Positions 60,349 through 64,000 of a stretch of DNA of 64,000 nucleotides are shown piece after piece. Made by a program: the position numbers and the translations under genes. Source of the DNA: Nonomuraea pusilla (GTDB lineage Bacteria > Actinomycetota > Actinomycetes > Streptosporangiales > Streptosporangiaceae); contig NZ_FOBF01000021.1 in assembly GCF_900109355.1 (NCBI RefSeq), forward strand, positions 1 to 64,000, written 5' to 3'. Position 1 is the first letter of the stretch. Every line of letters starts with the position of its first letter. Below the pieces are notes generated by a model. The model saw nothing but the letters and a program-made list of their open reading frames with translations, ran no database searches and was not told where the DNA came from.

Positions 60349-61299
60349 TCACCTCCCCAGGACGGCGTCCAGCACGGCCGTGGCGCTGCCCTGGCCCTCG
60401 TCGTACTCGCCGGCCGTCACCGCCACCACCAGGTCCTCCTCGGGCGACACCAGCAGCCGCTGACCGCCGTTGCCGATGGCCTCGACCCACGGGCGCCCGC
60501 CGGTGGAGACGTACCACTGGTAGCCGTACCAGAAGCCGTCGGCGATCTCGACGCGCGGGCGGCCCAGCTCGCGCACCCAGGCGGCGGGCACCAGGTCGCC
60601 GCCGCCGTCGAGCACGAGGCGGCCGAGGGCGGCGAGGTCCACCGGCCGCAGCCGCAGCCCGGACGCGGCCATCGCCACGCCGTCGTCGCCCTTCGACCAC
60701 TCGTACGCGGGGAAGCCGAGCGGTTCGAACAGCTCGGTCGCCGCGTACTCCTCCAGCGGCCTGCCGGTGCCGCGCGCGATGAGCGCGCCGAGCAGCGCGC
60801 TCGCGCCGCCGCAGTAGCGCCACCGCGTCCCGGCCTCCTCCACGACGGGACGTTCCAGGATGAACCGGTACCGGTCGGGGGCGAGCTCCATCGCGACCTC
60901 GCTGTTGTCCGGGCCGGTGTAGGGCACGTCCTCGTTCCAGTCGAGGCCGAGCGTCATGGTCAGCGCGTGGCCGACGGTGAGGTGGGCGCGCGCGGGGTCG
61001 TCCACGAGGTCGCGGTACTCGGGGAACTGCGGCAGGAGCGGCTCCCCGGGCTCGGGCACCAGGCCGCGGCCCAGCGCGACGCCGTACAGCAGGGCCACGA
61101 CGCTCTTCGACACCGACCGCACGTCGTGCAGGGTGTCGCGGTCGAACACGACGTGGCCGAGCGGCTCGCCGAGCCGGTGGTCGGGGCCCTCGCCGTACCG
61201 TTCCGCCACGATCCGGCCGCCGCTGACGACCACGAGCCCGTGCAGCGCGGGGGCCTTCCCCTCGTGCAGCACCTCGTCGACCCGCTCGATCATTCCCAT
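60349..61299 (-). CDS. beta-lactamase-fold serine hydrolase
   Basis: 316 aa. The SxxK motif is S62-V-S-K65 in HDVRSVSKSVVALLYGVAL. The Tyr motif reads WRYCGGASALLGALIARG (Tyr-Cys-Gly, in place of YxN) and the third motif is EAIGNGGQRLLVSP. This is the class C/penicillin-binding-protein-like esterase or D-peptidase group, not a proven antibiotic-resistance enzyme. No signal peptide, so it is cytosolic. ATG at 61299 follows GGAGG. It converges on the oxidoreductase gene 21 bases away. Confidence 0.91.
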   Translation of the reverse strand: MGMIERVDEVLHEGKAPALHGLVVVSGGRIVAERYGEGPDHRLGEPLGHVVFDRDTLHDVRSVSKSVVALLYGVALGRGLVPEPGEPLLPQFPEYRDLVDDPARAHLTVGHALTMTLGLDWNEDVPYTGPDNSEVAMELAPDRYRFILERPVVEEAGTRWRYCGGASALLGALIARGTGRPLEEYAATELFEPLGFPAYEWSKGDDGVAMAASGLRLRPVDLAALGRLVLDGGGDLVPAAWVRELGRPRVEIADGFWYGYQWYVSTGGRPWVEAIGNGGQRLLVSPEEDLVVAVTAGEYDEGQGSATAVLDAVLGR

Positions 61300-61382
61300 C
61301 GCGTCCTCCTCGTCGTCGCGCACCCCGGGATACCGCCTCACACGGTGTCAGGGTCAAGCGGCTGAGAGGCTACCCAACGGCT

Positions 61383-62837
61383 TCAGGCGGGCTTCGGCGC
61401 ACCCGCCGATGTCAGGGGGGCGGCGATGGCCTCCAGGCCCTTGCGTTCCGCCTTGACGCCGAGGAACAGCTCGACCAGGCCCGCGCAGATCATCACCACG
61501 CCGCCGATGGTGAACGCCAGCGCGGTGTCCGCCGCGACGCCCGTCTGGACGAGGCCGGAGAAGACCAGCGGGCCCGCGATGCCGCCGACCGCCGTGCCGA
61601 TCGCGAAGAAGAACGCGATGGCCAGCGCCCGCGTCTCCATCGGGAAGATCTCGCTCACCGTCAGGTACGCGGAGCTGGCCCCGGCGGAGGCCACGAAGAG
61701 CACCGCCGACCAGCAGGCCGTCAGCGTGACCGCCGTCAGCATCCCCTGATCGAACAGCCACGCCGTGCCCAGCAGGAGCAGCCCGGAGCCGACGTACGTC
61801 GCCGTGATCATGGGGATCCTGCCGATGGTGTCGAAGAGCCTGCCGAGCAGCAGCGGCCCGAGGAAGTTGCCCACGGCGATCACCGCGAAGTAGTACCCGG
61901 CATGCGTGTCGATCTTGTAGAAGGTGGTCAGGATCTGGGCGTAGCCGAACGTGATGGCGTTGTAGAGGAACGCCTGCCCGACGAAGAGCGACAGCCCGAG
62001 GATCGTACGTTTCGGGTAGAGCGCCACCATCGTGTGCGCGATGCGGAGGAACCCGATCGACTTGCGCTGGTGGATCGTCATCGACCCCTCGGGCTCGGGC
62101 AGCTCGTCCCCGCCGCGCCGGGCGCCGATCTGGTGCTCGATGTCGTCCACGATCCGCTCGGCCTCCCTGTCGCGGCCGTGGATGAACAGCCAGCGCGGGC
62201 TCTCGGGGACGTGGCGGCGGACGAACAGGATGCCGATGCCGAGCACCACGCCCAGGCCGAACGCGACGCGCCAGCCGACGTTCACCGGCAGGTCGCCGAG
62301 CAGCGGAACCGTCAGCAGCGCTCCGCCCGCCGCCCCCAGCCAGTAGCTGCCGTTGATCATGATGTCGATGCGCCCGCGGTGCTGGCTTGGGATCAGCTCG
62401 TCGATGGCCGAGTTGATCGCCGCGTACTCGCCGCCGATGCCGAAGCCCGTCATGAACCGGAACAGGAAGAACCACCACGCCTCGAAGGAGAACGCCGTCA
62501 GCAGCGTCGCCACGAGGTACACGACGAGGGTGACCAGGAAGAGCTTCTTCCTGCCGAACCTGTCGGTGAGCCAGCCGAAGAACAGGGCGCCCACGCAGGC
62601 GCCCGCGACGTAGAGCGCGGCGGCCGGGCCCGCCACCTGGGCCTGCGTGATGTCCAGGCCGCTGCCCGGCTTGGCGAGCTGCGCCGACAGGTTGCCGACG
62701 ATCGTGACCTCCAGCCCGTCGAGTATCCAGACGGTGCCGAGGCCGATGACGATCATCCAGTGCCACCGTGACCACGGCAACCGGTCAAGCCGTGCGGGCA
62801 CCTTGGTGGTAATCGTGCCGGTTTCCACGTCGCTCAT
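61383..62837 (-). CDS. MFS transporter (sugar/acid:proton symporter type)
   Basis: 484 aa with twelve membrane helices. The loop 2-3 motif is WLTDRFGRKKLFLVTLVVY, the helix 4-5 motif FMTGFGIGGEYAAINSAIDE, and the C-terminal loop GRLFDTIGRIPMITATY. A charged central loop lies at about 200-265. The layout resembles metabolite:H+ symporters for aromatic or dicarboxylic acids and sugars; the cargo cannot be told. ATG at 62837. No catabolic gene is adjacent. Confidence 0.93.
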   Translation of the reverse strand: MSDVETGTITTKVPARLDRLPWSRWHWMIVIGLGTVWILDGLEVTIVGNLSAQLAKPGSGLDITQAQVAGPAAALYVAGACVGALFFGWLTDRFGRKKLFLVTLVVYLVATLLTAFSFEAWWFFLFRFMTGFGIGGEYAAINSAIDELIPSQHRGRIDIMINGSYWLGAAGGALLTVPLLGDLPVNVGWRVAFGLGVVLGIGILFVRRHVPESPRWLFIHGRDREAERIVDDIEHQIGARRGGDELPEPEGSMTIHQRKSIGFLRIAHTMVALYPKRTILGLSLFVGQAFLYNAITFGYAQILTTFYKIDTHAGYYFAVIAVGNFLGPLLLGRLFDTIGRIPMITATYVGSGLLLLGTAWLFDQGMLTAVTLTACWSAVLFVASAGASSAYLTVSEIFPMETRALAIAFFFAIGTAVGGIAGPLVFSGLVQTGVAADTALAFTIGGVVMICAGLVELFLGVKAERKGLEAIAAPLTSAGAPKPA

Positions 62838-62868
62838 AGGGGCATCCCGATACCCGGGAAACGACGGT

Positions 62869-63606
62869 TTAGCCGGAGGGCTTCCTGGCCTCCAGCATCA
62901 CGGTGCGGAACCAGGGCCCGCCGTACCAGAACCGCCACCCCAGGTCGCGCCGGCGCACGTCGACGACGCCCAGCTCGCGCAGCGTCTCCTCGTACGCCGG
63001 GGTGTGCTGGAAGTCGGCGACCAGCATGAGACCGCCGGGTCTCAACACCCGGTGCGCCTCGCGCACGGCCTGCGCGCGGTCCTCGGAACGGGGGATGTTG
63101 TGGATGGCGAGACTCGACACGACCACGTCGTAGGAGGCGTCCTCGAACGGCAGCTCGCGCAGGTCGCCCGTGACCAGCTCGACCCGGTCAGCGACGCCTT
63201 CGGCCGCGGCGTTGGCCCTGGTGACCGCCTCGTCGTTGCCCGACTGGTCCACCGAGCGCCACAGGTCGATCCCGGTGGCGGAGCCGCCCGCGACGAGGCG
63301 GCGCGCGGCGAGGAGCAGCACCGCGCCTCTGCCGCAGCCCAGGTCGAGCACCCGCTCGCCGCCGTTCAGCCGGGCCAGCTCCCCTTCCCAGACCACGAAC
63401 TTGCCCCATCGGGTGGTGTAGAGGTAGCTGGTGGCGCTGGCCAGCGTGTAGAGGCCGCCGAGCAGGAACGCCACACCCGCCAAGGGGATGTCGGCGGCGA
63501 AGGAGGCGGCGCTCAGCGCCAGGAGGACGAGCGCCCCGAAGGTCAGCCCGGAGAGCGCGAGGGGTGCGTCGAACCCGTAACCGCCGCGTCGATCGCTCAC
63601 GATCAC
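62869..63606 (-). CDS. SAM-dependent class I methyltransferase with N-terminal membrane helices
   Basis: 245 aa. Two hydrophobic helices (about 20-62, LSGLTFGALVLLALSAASFA) anchor it in the membrane. The methyltransferase domain has motif I RVLDLGCGRGAVLLLAARRL, motif II TGDLRELPFEDASYDVVVSS and motif III RPGGLMLVADFQHT. Target unknown. GTG at 63606 or 63600 could start it. There is no ribosome-binding site and TTATAAC lies just upstream, so a leaderless message is possible. Divergent from an LCP gene. Confidence 0.88.
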   Translation of the reverse strand: MIVSDRRGGYGFDAPLALSGLTFGALVLLALSAASFAADIPLAGVAFLLGGLYTLASATSYLYTTRWGKFVVWEGELARLNGGERVLDLGCGRGAVLLLAARRLVAGGSATGIDLWRSVDQSGNDEAVTRANAAAEGVADRVELVTGDLRELPFEDASYDVVVSSLAIHNIPRSEDRAQAVREAHRVLRPGGLMLVADFQHTPAYEETLRELGVVDVRRRDLGWRFWYGGPWFRTVMLEARKPSG

Positions 63607-63728
63607 GTTATAACGCAAGACCCCCTTGACTGTGAATTGACCCGACACGACCGGTCCACCCCCTCCGCAGCGCGGCGGCCCGTTACTACGGTGAGGGAAC
63701 TGCAGGGACAATGGGGGTTCGACCAGGC

Positions 63729-64000
63729 ATGACGGGCAGGGAACGCGACTTCGGTCCGGGCGCGAGCATCGCGCTGACGATGGCGTCGGCACTGCTGTGG
63801 GGCGTGGCGCATCTGGCCGTCGACCGCAGGAAGACCGGGCTCGCGCTCATGACGGCCCACGTCCTGATGTTCGCCGCCGTGCTGACCATGCTCACCGCGT
63901 TCAGCGCCAACCTGCTCTCCCTGGCCGTCAGGCCCGCCTGGCTCACCGCCCTCACCGTCGTACTCGTCCTGGTCGCCCTCGCCTGGAGCGGGGTCATCAT
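63729..64000 (+). CDS. LCP family protein, N-terminal membrane region (cut by window edge)
   Basis: The first 90 residues are visible, from the ATG at 63729, and the rest lies beyond the right edge. They form three membrane segments (ALTMASALLWGVAHLAVDRR, TAHVLMFAAVLTMLTAFSAN, WLTALTVVLVLVALAWSGVI). This three-helix lead is the usual start of a subgroup of actinomycete LytR-CpsA-Psr proteins, whose catalytic domain follows outside the membrane. No LCP catalytic motif can be seen yet, so the call rests on the N-terminus alone. Confidence 0.6.
   Translation, partial: MTGRERDFGPGASIALTMASALLWGVAHLAVDRRKTGLALMTAHVLMFAAVLTMLTAFSANLLSLAVRPAWLTALTVVLVLVALAWSGVI

Noticed and set aside
60349..61299. 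Beta-lactamase resistance gene
   Set aside because: Only SxxK is canonical, the Tyr and Lys-Thr-Gly motifs differ, and there is no signal peptide; more likely an esterase-like hydrolase.

Overview
The window is uniformly very GC-rich DNA with strongly GC-biased third codon positions, GTG/TTG starts, ATGA/GTGA-type gene overlaps, AfsR/SARP-type regulators, LytR-CpsA-Psr proteins, menaquinone synthesis and a DUF3073 protein. This fits a chromosome segment of a filamentous actinomycete. Streptosporangiales (Nonomuraea-like) is my best guess, but that is inference and no 16S gene is present. I see no rRNA, tRNA, CRISPR array or phage region. One IS605-type remnant is the only clear mobile DNA.

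Region by region. 1-3.6 kb: an acyl-CoA dehydrogenase (cut by the left edge) divergent from a TetR gene around a large dyad operator, a decayed small secreted-protein gene, a GAF-LuxR regulator and a tandem universal stress protein. 3.6-6.9 kb: an operon of class V fructose-bisphosphate aldolase/phosphatase, PolX and a small unknown protein. 7.0-11.4 kb: a two-gene NAD-linked, molybdenum formate dehydrogenase. 11.4-18.5 kb: a tightly coupled five-gene cassette (SWIM zinc finger, unknown 460-aa protein, vWA, MoxR ATPase, DUF5682). 18.7-22.6 kb: a secreted family 8 polysaccharide lyase, a VOC protein and a CPBP membrane protease, with two small tandem duplications. 22.7-29.6 kb: two AfsR-like multidomain regulators and an anti-sigma-type ATPase. 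29.7-35.2 kb: an orphan molybdenum hydroxylase large subunit, an MSMEG_6728-like protein, and an AhpD-like/multicopper oxidase pair. 35.4-40.6 kb: a two-component system, an IS605-type remnant with intact tnpB and truncated tnpA, an LCP protein and DUF3073. 40.6-49.0 kb: ArsR, PadR and CGNR regulators, a second two-component system, menB, hydrolases, and an oxidoreductase under a SoxR-like promoter. 49.1-56.6 kb: a YqiJ-like/flotillin/giant AAA ATPase operon containing a near-perfect parS site. 56.6-64 kb: a DapA-family lyase with LysR, a TetR/oxidoreductase pair, a beta-lactamase-fold hydrolase, an MFS carrier, a methyltransferase and the start of another LCP protein.

Two gene sets best fit the idea of a poorly described system. 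The first is the SWIM/unknown/vWA/MoxR/DUF5682 cassette, a predicted MoxR-vWA chaperone machine with an enzyme-like partner. The second is the YqiJ/flotillin/1606-aa ATPase operon, which looks like a membrane-anchored ring-ATPase machine. The parS-like site suggests that this segment lies in the origin-proximal part of the chromosome.
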